Of a DNA stretch of 64,000 bases, positions 1 to 8,029 are shown one piece after another. Numbering within the stretch: position 1 is the first letter of the stretch; each line of letters starts with the position of its first letter. The notes beneath the pieces were generated by a model. That model was not told the DNA's origin. It saw nothing but the letters and a program-made list of their open reading frames with translations, and did no database searches. A program made the translations under genes and the position numbers. The stretch covers positions 1-64,000 of the forward strand of contig NZ_NFKS01000010.1 of NCBI RefSeq assembly GCF_002160515.1, read 5' to 3'. The DNA comes from Anaeromassilibacillus sp. An172. Its GTDB lineage: Bacteria > Bacillota > Clostridia > Oscillospirales > Acutalibacteraceae.

Positions 1-70
1 CTCTCTGTTTTTTCTGTTTTTCTCTATCATTTTTATCACCTGCTTCTATTTTACCACTTTTATCGAAAAA

Positions 71-90
71 AGCCCAGCGAAAGCTGAGCT
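71..90 (-). terminator. Terminator downstream of tRNA-Pro
   Basis: Eight-base arms agcccagc / gctgagct (one G-U pair) enclose GAAA and are followed by T-rich sequence on both sides, so it could stop transcription in either direction. On the minus strand it lies about 50 bases past the tRNA-Pro 3' end. A second perfect 10-bp hairpin (105-114 with 119-128, loop attt) sits between tRNA and terminator. It has no U tract and may be a processing structure. Confidence 0.7.
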
Positions 91-140
91 TTTTCGACAG
101 GCTGAAACCGATACATTTGTATCGGTTTCCTTGCTTTTAG

Positions 141-217
141 TGGTCGAGGTGACAGGATTCGAACCTGCGGCATCTTGGTCCCAAACCAAGCGCTCTACCA
201 AACTGAGCCACACCTCG
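141..217 (-). tRNA. tRNA-Pro (anticodon UGG)
   Basis: Read on the minus strand this folds as a complete 77-nt cloverleaf. The acceptor arm CGAGGTG pairs with CACCTCG, followed by discriminator A and an encoded CCA (141-143). The anticodon stem CTTGG/CCAAG closes loop TTTGGGA, giving anticodon TGG, and the T arm contains GGTTCGAATCC. UGG decodes proline codons. It is a monocistronic unit with its own consensus promoter and a terminator. Confidence 0.97.
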
Positions 218-245
218 ATATTTGTCGGTGCTGACAACGTCTATT

Positions 246-274
246 ATTATATATGCTCTTTGTGGTTTTGTCAA
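246..274 (-). promoter_or_regulatory. Sigma-A promoter of tRNA-Pro
   Basis: On the minus strand a perfect -35 TTGACA (269-274) and perfect -10 TATAAT (246-251) are separated by 17 bases. Transcription would start about 20 bases before the mature tRNA 5' end at 217. A full consensus match is typical of stable-RNA promoters. Confidence 0.85.
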
Positions 275-370
275 GCTTTTTTTGAAAAAAGTTTTAAAAA
301 ATATTTTTGCCTGTTTTTAAAGCGTTTTATGGCGAATAATCTATTATCTCCCTCTTTTAAGCGTTTTTAC

Positions 371-399
371 TTGTGTTTTTTGTGCAAAAGGGTTATAAT
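371..399 (+). promoter_or_regulatory. Sigma-A promoter of the membrane protein/pyrC/pyrF unit
   Basis: TTGTGT (371-376), a 17-base spacer and TATAAT (394-399) lie about 55 bases before the TTG start at 454. No PyrR-type anti-terminator/terminator structure is visible in the short leader, so pyrimidine control is not apparent here. Confidence 0.6.
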
Positions 400-453
400 T
401 AAAAAGAATACACTGTTATCAATTTATCCCTGATATTAAAAGAGGTGGTTTTA

Positions 454-1575
454 TTGAAAAAACTTTCAAAAGCTTTTGTATCCCTATTTATTGCCGCTTT
501 GCTTCTTGTTATTTCTGCGGTAAGCGGTTTTGCGGTTTTAATGTCTTACGAGATAAACAGCATAGGTCTGAAAATTGATATACCTAACGAATACAGAATT
601 ATTATGAGAGATACTCCATCTGACGATCCGGTATTTGAGCAGGTGGGTTTGGATTACGACAGTGTAATGACCAATCTGGGAAAATCGAATGTTTATTTAC
701 AGGGCTATAACAGCGATAATACGAAGATTATAGCTGTTACCATGAATATAGATGAGTCCAGCAAAGAAATTGTCAGCTACAATAATCTTGATGAAAGCCA
801 GCTGGAAACTATTCAGCAGGGTTTTATGGCTTCGGAAATGTACAAAGAAGCAAAAGTAACGGAGTTAGGTCAGCTCAAGATGATTTCTCTGGAATTTCAA
901 AGCACAGCCAGCGGGGTTGATGTTTACGGAATACAGGGGAATGTGGTTGAAAACGGAATGAACTATAACATAGTTATTCAAAAGACAGGCTCTGCCCTCA
1001 CTCAAACAGAGAGAAACGAGTTTGACTCTATATTAAAATCCGTTGAAATAAGAGAACCCGATACAGGTGTGTTTACCGGAAATATGATTTTAACTCTGCT
1101 TATCGCTTTTCTTTGTGCAGTGGTTGTAATTTTGTTTGTGATAATATTAAAAAACAGAAAGAAAAACAATATGGAAATCACAGCCAGCAGCAGCCGCAAA
1201 CTTCCCTCATATATTGACGGTCAGGAAGCAGACGACCTTATGGTTGTAAGGGCTAAACATGCTGAAAAGCACGATTATGTTACAAAGAGCATAGACGAAG
1301 CTATAAGCGAGGAAAAAAATAAAAAGGAAAATAAAAAGGATAAGGAAACGGACTCCAAGGCTGAAGAAGGCAAAAAAGAGGAGTACCTGGACAAATTCTT
1401 TGATAACAAAGGGGAAAACAATGTCCCCGAACCCAAGGAAAAGAAAAAGAATTTCTTTGAAAAAAGACAGGAGAAAAAACAGGCGGAGAAAAGGGAAAAA
1501 TCCCTTGAAGCTTTTAAAAACGCCGAAGAATATAATGTATTTGACGACCAGCAGAAAGGTGATGATGAAAATTGA
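454..1575 (+). CDS. Two-pass membrane protein with charged cytoplasmic tail, function unknown
   Basis: I do not recognise this 373-residue protein. The start is taken as TTG at 454 because the Shine-Dalgarno site AGAGGTGG (441-448) overlaps the upstream GTG at 445. A first hydrophobic segment (about residues 4-26) is followed by roughly 185 residues that look extracytoplasmic (polar, mixed alpha/beta). A second membrane helix (about 212-233) follows. The C-terminal 135 residues are extremely rich in Lys and Glu and probably form a charged helix or coiled coil in the cytosol. Its stop overlaps the start of pyrC, so the two are co-transcribed, but nothing in the sequence points to a pyrimidine role. 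It could be a sensor or scaffold for an envelope process. The reading frame is sound; the function is open. Confidence 0.8.
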   Translation: MKKLSKAFVSLFIAALLLVISAVSGFAVLMSYEINSIGLKIDIPNEYRIIMRDTPSDDPVFEQVGLDYDSVMTNLGKSNVYLQGYNSDNTKIIAVTMNIDESSKEIVSYNNLDESQLETIQQGFMASEMYKEAKVTELGQLKMISLEFQSTASGVDVYGIQGNVVENGMNYNIVIQKTGSALTQTERNEFDSILKSVEIREPDTGVFTGNMILTLLIAFLCAVVVILFVIILKNRKKNNMEITASSSRKLPSYIDGQEADDLMVVRAKHAEKHDYVTKSIDEAISEEKNKKENKKDKETDSKAEEGKKEEYLDKFFDNKGENNVPEPKEKKKNFFEKRQEKKQAEKREKSLEAFKNAEEYNVFDDQQKGDDEN

Positions 1576-2843
1576 GTACCCTTCTTATTAAAAACTGTTA
1601 TGCGGTACTGCCTGAGAAAGAAAAAGAGGAAAAATGCTCTATATTGGTGGAAGACGGAAAGATAAAAGAGCTTTACACCCATGTTCAGGAGGCTGACAAG
1701 GTTATCGACGGTGAGAACCTTGTGGCTGTGCCGGGATTTGTGGATATACATGTTCATCTGAGAGACCCGGGACAGACTCAGAAAGAGGATATTATAACAG
1801 GCTGTAAGGCAGCCGCAGCTGGAGGAGTTACTTCTCTATTGGCTATGCCGAACACACTGCCTACAACAGATAATCCCGAAACTGTTGAATATGTTTTAAA
1901 TAAGGCTAAAGGAGCGGACGCAAAGGTTTATGTTGCCGCAAGTATAACAAAGGGACTTGAAAGCCACGAGGCTACAGATTTGGAAGCTTTGGCAAAGGCG
2001 GGAGCAGTCGGACTTACTGACGATGGAAGACCTGTTGAAAACACAGCAATCCTTGCCGAAGCAATGAAAAAGGCGCCGGAACTCAATATGACGGTTGTTG
2101 CCCATTGTGAGGACTTGTTCCTTGCCAAGGGCGGTAAAATCAACGAGGGAGAGGTTTCAAAGGCTCTGGGCGTAAAAGGAATTCCGGCCGCCGCAGAGGA
2201 CTGCGGAACAGCAAGAGAAATTGCCCTTGCCGCCGCTTATGATGTGCCTGTACACATTTGTCACGTAAGTACAGCCACATCCGTTGCCCTTATCAGGGAC
2301 GCAAAGAACAGAGGCGTTAAGGTGACAGGAGAAACAGCCCCTCATTATGTAACATTTACAGAAAAAGAGCTTCTTTCCCGTGATGCGGACTTTAGAATGA
2401 ATCCGCCGTTGAGAACCGAAAAGGACAGACTTGCTGTTATTGAGGGACTCAAGGACGGTACACTGGACGCAATAGCAACAGACCATGCGCCACATACACC
2501 GGAGGAGAAATCAGATTTTGAAAAAGCTCCAAACGGCTCAATAGGTATGGAAACATCATTTTCAGCCAGCTATACCGCATTGGTTAAAACTGGAGAGATT
2601 ACATTGTGCGAGCTTGTAAAGAAAATGAGCACAAACCCGGCAAAAATTCTGGGAATTGAGGGAGGAGAAATCAAAGTAGGCGCAAGCGCAGATATTGCCC
2701 TTATAAATCTTGACAAGAAGTGGACGGTAGACCCGGAGAAGCTTCACGGAAAAAGTAAAAACACCCCGTTTAAAGGCAGAGAACTTTACGGTAAGGTTGA
2801 ATATACCATCTTAGATGGAAAAATAGTTTTTGGAGGAATATAA
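1572..2843 (+). CDS. pyrC: Dihydroorotase
   Basis: Catalyses reversible cyclisation of N-carbamoyl-aspartate to dihydroorotate, the third step of UMP synthesis, in the cytosol. At 423 residues this is the class I, long form. Metal ligands of the amidohydrolase fold are visible: HVH at 60-62 in VDIHVHLRDPG, His178 in AHCED, His231 in HICHVS and catalytic Asp304 in ATDHAPH. The start is TTG at 1572, overlapping the upstream stop, with AAAGGTG about nine bases before it. pyrF follows one base after the stop, making a pyrC-pyrF pair. The other pyr genes are not in the window. Confidence 0.96.
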   Translation: MSTLLIKNCYAVLPEKEKEEKCSILVEDGKIKELYTHVQEADKVIDGENLVAVPGFVDIHVHLRDPGQTQKEDIITGCKAAAAGGVTSLLAMPNTLPTTDNPETVEYVLNKAKGADAKVYVAASITKGLESHEATDLEALAKAGAVGLTDDGRPVENTAILAEAMKKAPELNMTVVAHCEDLFLAKGGKINEGEVSKALGVKGIPAAAEDCGTAREIALAAAYDVPVHICHVSTATSVALIRDAKNRGVKVTGETAPHYVTFTEKELLSRDADFRMNPPLRTEKDRLAVIEGLKDGTLDAIATDHAPHTPEEKSDFEKAPNGSIGMETSFSASYTALVKTGEITLCELVKKMSTNPAKILGIEGGEIKVGASADIALINLDKKWTVDPEKLHGKSKNTPFKGRELYGKVEYTILDGKIVFGGI

Positions 2844-2844
2844 A

Positions 2845-3777
2845 ATGGCATTTGACAGACTGATTGAAAATATTGTGGAGAAACAGAATCCAACTGTAGC
2901 AGGACTTGACCCTAAGCTTGACTACATCCCTTCCTACATCAAGGAAAAGGCATATGCACAGTACGGAAAGACCCTTGAGGGCGCAGCAGAGGCTCTCTTT
3001 GAGTACAACAAGGGACTTATTGACGCTCTTTGCGATATCGTTCCGGCAGTTAAGCCACAGGCAGCATACTATGAAATGTACGGCTGGCAGGGTGTAAGAA
3101 CACTTGCAAGAACTATCGAATATGCTAAGAGCAAGGGAATGTTTGTAATCACAGACGGTAAGAGAAACGATATCGGCTCAACAATGGAAGCTTATGCAGC
3201 AGCTCACCTTGGCACAACAGATATCGAGGGTGAAGCTTGTGAGGCTTTCGGCGGCGACGCTCTCACAGTAAACGGATATCTTGGTTCTGACGGTATTATG
3301 CCTTTGGTTGACATCTGCAAAAAGGGCGACAAGGGTATTTTCGCTCTTGTTAAAACTTCAAACCCAAGCTCAGGAGAACTCCAGAATCTTCAGCTCACAG
3401 GCGGCGAGACAATCTACCTCCACATGGGCAAGATGTGCGAAAACTGGGGCGAATCTCTCCCGGGCAAGTACGGTTACTCAGGCGTAGGCGCAGTTGTAGG
3501 CGCAACATATCCGGAACAGCTTGAGGAGCTTAGAAGAGAGCTTCCAAGAACATTTTTCCTTGTTCCCGGCTACGGCGCACAGGGCGGCGGCGCTCAGGAT
3601 ATAAAGCACGCTTTTGATAAGAACGGTATAGGCGCAATCGTTAACTCCAGCCGTGCTATTATGTGCGCATGGAAAAAGGAAGGCTGCCCGGAGGAAGATT
3701 ACGCAATGGCAGCAAGAAGAGAAGCTATAAGAATGAGAGATGATATCAGAGCTGTAGTAGGAGAAATGAAGCTCTGA
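2845..3777 (+). CDS. pyrF: Orotidine 5'-phosphate decarboxylase
   Basis: Decarboxylates OMP to UMP, the last step of de novo pyrimidine synthesis. The 310-residue length and the signature TDGKRNDIG (about 103-111) place it in the longer type 2 OMP decarboxylase subfamily rather than the E. coli-like form of about 240 residues. The catalytic Lys-Asp network falls in this motif, and VAGLDP (18-23) is the N-terminal substrate-binding strand. The start is ATG 2845 because GGAGGA (2832-2837) lies just before it; an in-frame ATG further upstream lies within pyrC. It follows pyrC directly. Confidence 0.96.
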   Translation: MAFDRLIENIVEKQNPTVAGLDPKLDYIPSYIKEKAYAQYGKTLEGAAEALFEYNKGLIDALCDIVPAVKPQAAYYEMYGWQGVRTLARTIEYAKSKGMFVITDGKRNDIGSTMEAYAAAHLGTTDIEGEACEAFGGDALTVNGYLGSDGIMPLVDICKKGDKGIFALVKTSNPSSGELQNLQLTGGETIYLHMGKMCENWGESLPGKYGYSGVGAVVGATYPEQLEELRRELPRTFFLVPGYGAQGGGAQDIKHAFDKNGIGAIVNSSRAIMCAWKKEGCPEEDYAMAARREAIRMRDDIRAVVGEMKL

Positions 3778-3848
3778 TTTGATATCCAATAAATATATGA
3801 AAATACGAAAAAACAGCAGGATATTTTAAGCAAAATGACCATTTTCTA

Positions 3849-3877
3849 TTGACTAAATGGCATAAAAGGAATATAAT
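3849..3877 (+). promoter_or_regulatory. Sigma-A promoter of serC-serA
   Basis: TTGACT (3849-3854), 17-base spacer, TATAAT (3872-3877). The transcript would begin near 3885, giving a leader of about 73 nt. The leader contains a short possible pairing (ctcgt / acgag) but no clear terminator. Confidence 0.8.
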
Positions 3878-3957
3878 TATTCCAATCGAGTATCATGCTT
3901 TCTCGTTAAAATTTTCACGAGGTAAGCGTCAAAACTTATTTAAGGGAGTAGATAATA

Positions 3958-5043
3958 ATGGCACGAGTATACAATTTTTCGGCAGGCCCCTCTATGCTTC
4001 CTGAGTCTGTACTCAGAAAAGCAGCTGACGAGATGCTGGACTATCAGGGCAGCGGTCAGTCTGTAATGGAAATGTCACACCGCAGCAAGGTGTATGACGC
4101 AATCATTAAAGAAGCAGAGGCTCTTTTGAGAGAAGTTATGAACATACCTGACAATTACAAGGTTTTGTTCCTCCAGGGCGGCGCTTCATCTCAGTTTGCA
4201 ATGGTTCCAATGAACCTTATGACAAAGAGCGGCAAGGCCGACTATGTTATCACAGGTCAGTGGGCTAAAAAAGCATACAAGGAAGGCGCACGTTACGGAA
4301 AGGCAAACATCGTTGCTTCCTCCGAAGACAAGACTTTCTCTTATATTCCAAAGCTTGACCCTTCAACCTTTACAAAGGATGCAGACTATTTCCATATCTG
4401 CATGAACAATACAATCTACGGAACAGTTTATCACGAGATTCCTGACACAGGAGATGTTCCTCTTGTAGCTGATATTTCTTCCTGCATTCTTTCTCAGCCA
4501 ATCGACGTTTCTAAGTTCGGCGTTCTCTATGCAGGCGCACAGAAGAACATGGCTCCTGCAGGTCTTACAGTTGTTATCATCAGAGAAGACCTTATCGGCC
4601 ACGCTATGGACATTACACCAACAATGTTCAACTATCAGACACACGCCGACAACGGTTCTATGTTCAATACACCTCCTTGCTACACAATTTATATTGCAAA
4701 GCTTGTTCTTGAGTGGATTAAGAACGAAATGGGCGGACTTGAGAAGATGAAAGAGTACAACGAGAAAAAGGCTAAAATCCTTTATGATTTCCTTGACAGC
4801 TCTAAACTTTTCAAGGGCACAGTTGTTCCTGAGGACCGTTCTTTGATGAATGTTCCGTTTGTAACAGGCGATGCAGACATGGACGCAAAGTTTGTTAAAG
4901 AGGCAACAGAACACGGTTTTGTTAATATCAAGGGCCACCGTTCAGTTGGCGGTATGAGAGCTTCTATCTACAATGCAATGCCAATCGAGGGCGTTGAGAA
5001 GCTTGTAGCCTTTATGAAGGAGTTTGAAGAGAGAAATGTATAA
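3958..5043 (+). CDS. serC: Phosphoserine aminotransferase
   Basis: PLP enzyme that converts 3-phosphohydroxypyruvate and glutamate to phosphoserine (and serves pyridoxine synthesis in some bacteria). It is 361 residues, the usual length. The N-terminal YNFSAGPS phosphate-binding start, GGASSQ (74-79) and the PLP-lysine region YAGAQKNMAP with Lys196 are all present. The ATG is preceded by AAGGGAG. It overlaps serA by eight bases, so the two consecutive serine-pathway enzymes are translationally coupled. Codon use is very biased (high GCA, CTT, AAG), suggesting high expression. Confidence 0.97.
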   Translation: MARVYNFSAGPSMLPESVLRKAADEMLDYQGSGQSVMEMSHRSKVYDAIIKEAEALLREVMNIPDNYKVLFLQGGASSQFAMVPMNLMTKSGKADYVITGQWAKKAYKEGARYGKANIVASSEDKTFSYIPKLDPSTFTKDADYFHICMNNTIYGTVYHEIPDTGDVPLVADISSCILSQPIDVSKFGVLYAGAQKNMAPAGLTVVIIREDLIGHAMDITPTMFNYQTHADNGSMFNTPPCYTIYIAKLVLEWIKNEMGGLEKMKEYNEKKAKILYDFLDSSKLFKGTVVPEDRSLMNVPFVTGDADMDAKFVKEATEHGFVNIKGHRSVGGMRASIYNAMPIEGVEKLVAFMKEFEERNV

Positions 5044-6193
5044 TATATTAACTTTAAATAAAATTGCAAAAGTTGGCACAAACAGACTGGGCGACAATTA
5101 TGCTTGCTCAGACAGCGTAGCAAATCCTGACGCAGTTCTTGTACGTTCTGCCGCTATGCACGATATGGAAATGCCTGAAACTCTTCTTGCTATCGCAAGA
5201 GCAGGCGCAGGCGTAAACAACATCCCTGTTGCAAAATGCGCAGAAGAGGGTATCGTTGTATTCAACACACCAGGCGCAAACGCAAACGCAGTTAAAGAGC
5301 TTGTTATCGCAGGCTTGCTCATGAGCTCAAGAAAGGTTCTTGCAGGTATTGAGTGGGCTAAGACACTCAAGGGCAACGGCGACGCAGTTGGCAAGATGGT
5401 TGAAAAGGGCAAGAGCCAGTTTGTAGGCCCTGAAATTAAGGGTAAGAAGCTTGGCGTTATCGGACTTGGTGCAATCGGTATTCTCGTTGCTAACGCTGCT
5501 GCTGACCTTGGCATGGAAGTTTTGGGTTATGATCCATACATCTCTGTTGACGCTGCTTGGAAGCTTTCACACAACGTAAAGCACGCACAGACAGTAGATC
5601 AGATTTATGCAGAGTGCGACTACATTACAGTTCATGTTCCTCTCAACGATTCAACAAGAGAGGGAATCAACGCATCTACAATCGCAAAGATGAAGGACGG
5701 AGTTAGAATTCTCAACTTCTCCCGTGACGGTCTTGTTAATTCCGCAGATATCCTTGCAGGAGTTAAGTCAGGAAAAATCGCATGCTATGTAACAGACTTT
5801 GCTACAGATGATATCCTCTGCGAGGAAAACATCATCGTTATGCCTCACCTTGGCGCATCTACACCTGAGAGCGAGGACAACTGCGCTGTTATGGCAGCAG
5901 ACCAGATTAAGGATTATCTTGAGAACGGAAATATCACAAATTCCGTTAACTATCCTGCACTTTCAATGGCAAGATCCGGAGATATTCGTTTCTGCGTAAT
6001 GCACAAGAATGCTCCTAAGATGCTCACACAGATTCTCGACTGCATCACATCAAACGGTGCAAACGTTGAGGGTATGGAGAACAAGAGCAAGGGTGAGTAT
6101 GCTTATACAGTTGTTGACGCAACAGGCGCAGACCAGGCTGTAAAGGCATCCATCGAGGCAATCGAAGGAGTTATCAGAGTAAGAGTTATCTGA
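5036..6193 (+). CDS. serA: D-3-phosphoglycerate dehydrogenase
   Basis: Oxidises 3-phosphoglycerate with NAD to 3-phosphohydroxypyruvate, the committed step of serine synthesis, which feeds SerC directly. The start is ATG 5036, inside the serC stop region, giving 385 residues. The Rossmann motif GLGAIG is at 143-148. Catalytic Arg230 lies in NFSRDG and His271 in MPHLGASTPE. A C-terminal ACT-type domain (from about 315) is retained, the part that binds serine in the regulated forms, but the large intervening domain of the long SerA class is missing. A terminator follows. Confidence 0.96.
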   Translation: MYNILTLNKIAKVGTNRLGDNYACSDSVANPDAVLVRSAAMHDMEMPETLLAIARAGAGVNNIPVAKCAEEGIVVFNTPGANANAVKELVIAGLLMSSRKVLAGIEWAKTLKGNGDAVGKMVEKGKSQFVGPEIKGKKLGVIGLGAIGILVANAAADLGMEVLGYDPYISVDAAWKLSHNVKHAQTVDQIYAECDYITVHVPLNDSTREGINASTIAKMKDGVRILNFSRDGLVNSADILAGVKSGKIACYVTDFATDDILCEENIIVMPHLGASTPESEDNCAVMAADQIKDYLENGNITNSVNYPALSMARSGDIRFCVMHKNAPKMLTQILDCITSNGANVEGMENKSKGEYAYTVVDATGADQAVKASIEAIEGVIRVRVI

Positions 6194-6205
6194 TTATAAA
6201 TAATA

Positions 6206-6238
6206 AAAAGCTGTATGGGTTTTCCGTACAGCTTTTTT
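6206..6238 (+). terminator. Terminator of serC-serA
   Basis: Arms AAAAGCTGTA / TACAGCTTTT around a small TGGGTTTTCCG head, followed by TTTTTTG. It begins 13 bases past the serA stop. Confidence 0.88.
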
Positions 6239-6313
6239 GTTTTTAAAATATGCAGAAAATCAATAACTTAGCAAATATTTAGAAAACTAACACTTTAAAT
6301 TGAATATAAACTG

Positions 6314-6322
6314 TGGTATAAT
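6314..6322 (+). promoter_or_regulatory. Extended -10 promoter of the PAP2 gene
   Basis: TGGTATAAT is an extended -10 element (TG, one base, perfect TATAAT at 6317-6322). The -35 position 17 bases upstream reads only tttaaa, so activity would rest on the extended -10. The translation start is 40 bases downstream. Confidence 0.6.
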
Positions 6323-6361
6323 GCCTCTTGTAATATCCTTTTATTGGTTGGAGGTGAATAC

Positions 6362-6934
6362 TTGGAAACTTTTATTCAAAATGTGACAAATATTGACTTT
6401 GGTATTCTGGATTTTATACAGCAGAATCTTAGAAATCCTTTTTTTGACTTCCTTATGCCTTTTTTAAGTGCAATAGGTGAAGCCGGCATTGTTTGGATTG
6501 TAATTTGCATAGGTATGCTTTTTCCTAAAAAGACCAGAATGTGGGCGATTGCCGGTCTTTTGGCTATGCTTGTGACCTGGCTTTCCGGAGAAGTGATTCT
6601 GAAAAATCTTATTGGAAGAGTAAGACCCTGCAATGTAAATTTGGCGGTGGATATGCTGGTTGACAGACCGTCTTCCTACAGTTTCCCGTCAGGACATACA
6701 AGCTCATCCTTTGCCTGCGCTACGGTTATTTTCCGTATGAATAAAAAGTGGGGCATAGGAGCTTTGATTCTTGCCGCTTTGATTGGATTCTCCAGACTGT
6801 ACAATTATGTGCATTTCCCCACCGACGTATTGGCAGGTATGCTCTGGGGTATTTTGCTTGCATCGGTTGTAGTTTGGGTATTTAAAAAATATAATTTGTT
6901 TGATGACAAAAAAGATTTAAACCTTAATAAATGA
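6362..6934 (+). CDS. PAP2-family membrane phosphatase
   Basis: Membrane lipid phosphatase of the type 2 phosphatidic-acid phosphatase superfamily, likely acting on undecaprenyl pyrophosphate or a phospholipid at the outer face of the membrane. All three catalytic blocks are present in order: Lys81 to Arg88-Pro89 (KNLIGRVRP), PSGH (109-112) and SR...H...D (Arg145, nucleophile His151, Asp155). About five hydrophobic helices span the 190 residues. The start is TTG 6362 because GGAGGTG sits at 6350-6356. It is followed 12 bases later by the hexapeptide-repeat gene. A BcrC-like undecaprenyl-PP phosphatase role is possible but cannot be proved from sequence. Confidence 0.88.
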   Translation: METFIQNVTNIDFGILDFIQQNLRNPFFDFLMPFLSAIGEAGIVWIVICIGMLFPKKTRMWAIAGLLAMLVTWLSGEVILKNLIGRVRPCNVNLAVDMLVDRPSSYSFPSGHTSSSFACATVIFRMNKKWGIGALILAALIGFSRLYNYVHFPTDVLAGMLWGILLASVVVWVFKKYNLFDDKKDLNLNK

Positions 6935-6946
6935 GGAGAGATTATC

Positions 6947-7618
6947 ATGGAAAAATTGATGATTAAAAACTTGTTTGACCTTGACAAAACTATTGCGAAA
7001 GATCTTTTTGAGGGCGCTGTTTATCCCTGGGAAGTTCTTCCGAAGATTAAGGAGTTTATTGTAAAGCTGGGCAACACTCTTGACCCTGAGATTTACGAGA
7101 AAAGGGGAGAGGATATCTGGGTTGCAAAAAGCGCAAAGGTTGCTCCATCAGCATATCTGGGCGGCCCACTTATAATCTGCGAAAATGCGGAAATCCGCCA
7201 CTGTGCTTTTATCAGAGGCAGCGCAATAGTCGGAGCAGGAGCAGTTGTGGGCAATTCCACAGAGCTTAAAAATGCAGTGCTCTTTGACGGGGTTCAGGTT
7301 CCTCATTACAATTATGTGGGCGACAGCATTTTGGGCTACAAGGCTCACACAGGTGCAGGCGCAATCACTTCAAATCTTAAATCAGACAAAAAGCTTGTTA
7401 CTGTTATGTGTGACGGAGAAAAGGTTGAAACAGGCGTTAAGAAGTTCGGCGCAATGCTGGGCGACTTTGCGGATATCGGTTGCAACAGCGTTTTGAACCC
7501 GGGCACAGTTGTCGGCAGAGGCACAAGAGTTTATCCTCTTTCAATGGTTCGTGGCTATGTTCCCGAGCACAGCATATACAAGAACAGAAACGAAGTAGTT
7601 ATCATAGAAGATAAATGA
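6947..7618 (+). CDS. Left-handed beta-helix (hexapeptide repeat) protein, GlmU C-domain-like
   Basis: 223 residues. After about 60 N-terminal residues the chain consists of imperfect hexapeptide turns (for example V-APSAY, ICENAEI, AIVGAGA, VGNSTEL and GAGAITS at about 70-190), the left-handed beta-helix fold of the GlmU C-terminal and gamma-carbonic-anhydrase families. It resembles short proteins labelled UDP-N-acetylglucosamine pyrophosphorylase in Clostridia. The nucleotidyltransferase domain with its LAAGxGTRM motif is absent, so pyrophosphorylase activity is not supported. An acyltransferase or nucleotide-sugar binding role is more likely. GAGGAG precedes ATG 6947. It lies in an operon with the PAP2 phosphatase, consistent with an envelope precursor role. 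Confidence 0.75.
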   Translation: MEKLMIKNLFDLDKTIAKDLFEGAVYPWEVLPKIKEFIVKLGNTLDPEIYEKRGEDIWVAKSAKVAPSAYLGGPLIICENAEIRHCAFIRGSAIVGAGAVVGNSTELKNAVLFDGVQVPHYNYVGDSILGYKAHTGAGAITSNLKSDKKLVTVMCDGEKVETGVKKFGAMLGDFADIGCNSVLNPGTVVGRGTRVYPLSMVRGYVPEHSIYKNRNEVVIIEDK

Positions 7619-7641
7619 TTTTTTTGTCCGCCTTTTTTTAG

Positions 7642-7705
7642 TTCCGCCTTGCAAAACTTAGTTGTAGAAATAAACATCGTTTCAAGGCGGGCGAGACTTT
7701 TGATT
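7642..7705 (+). repeat. Family 1 hairpin repeat, unit A
   Basis: A perfect 8-bp stem CCGCCTTG (7644-7651) / CAAGGCGG (7683-7690) closes a 31-nt loop containing TAGAAATAAACATCG. It is followed by the 15-nt linker gcgagacttttgatt. Unit A starts 24 bases after the stop of the hexapeptide-repeat gene and has the same orientation. Unit B follows at exactly 62 bp. The loop and tail closely match the copy at 24.91 kb. Confidence 0.85.
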
Positions 7706-7764
7706 CCGACCTGCAAAGGAAAGATATAAAAATTAACTTCCACACAGGTCGGACGAGACCTTGG
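7704..7764 (+). repeat. Family 1 hairpin repeat, unit B
   Basis: Stem CCGACCTG (7706-7713) / CAGGTCGG (7745-7752), again 8 bp around exactly 31 nt, followed by acgagaccttgg. Relative to unit A the stem changed at three pairs with every change compensated on the other arm, while CCG...CGG ends and the GCGAGACC-like tail were kept. Period to unit A is 62 bp. Confidence 0.85.
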
Positions 7765-7774
7765 TTTTAGAAAT

Positions 7775-7820
7775 AAAAAATGGCTCTGACACGGTTAACT
7801 TCGTGCAGAGCCATTTTTTT
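7775..7820 (+). terminator. Bidirectional terminator between converging units
   Basis: ATGGCTCTG / CAGAGCCAT arms, with an inner CACG/CGTG extension, flanked by A6 and T7. It can end transcription from the left (PAP2 unit) and from the right (cobO). It separates plus-oriented hairpin repeats A-B from the minus-oriented repeats C-F. Confidence 0.88.
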
Positions 7821-7917
7821 ATTATTATAATGTTTAATGAAAAATAACACTCAACTTGCGCAGCGGTTACTATATATAATAGAAAGCCATAATATACATA
7901 TTAAAGCTAAAAGAACA

Positions 7918-8003
7918 AACCCTATTAAGAGCAAGCCATTCTAAGGCGCACAACGAAAGGTTTCGCCCGCCGAGTGCTGTCGTTAACTTTTATGAAAAAC
8001 TTT
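7918..8003 (-). repeat. Family 1 repeat, truncated unit F with long tail
   Basis: Minus strand. The arm CTCGGCGG (rev. of 7967-7974) and about 25 bases of loop are present, but the partner arm is missing: sequence departs after aaaacttta near 8003. Downstream (7918-7966) is the long form of the tail, with GCCTTAGAATGGCT. Bases 7918-7985 match 8030-8097 at about 61 of 68 positions, so the F tail and C tail are a direct duplication offset by 112 bp. Confidence 0.7.
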
Positions 8004-8029
8004 ATATATATTAAAATAATAAAAGATTA

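Noticed and set aside
131-433. 100-residue plus-strand frame
   Set aside because: It runs through the tRNA-Pro gene on the opposite strand and has no ribosome site.
378-453. PyrR-binding attenuator before the pyrC-pyrF unit
   Set aside because: The leader is about 50 nt with no antiterminator/terminator pair or PyrR anti-antiterminator loop.
4363-4938. 191-residue antisense frame in serC, and similar long antisense frames in rplD, rpsH, rplN and proS
   Set aside because: They are shadows of strongly biased codons in conserved genes, without ribosome sites or promoters.
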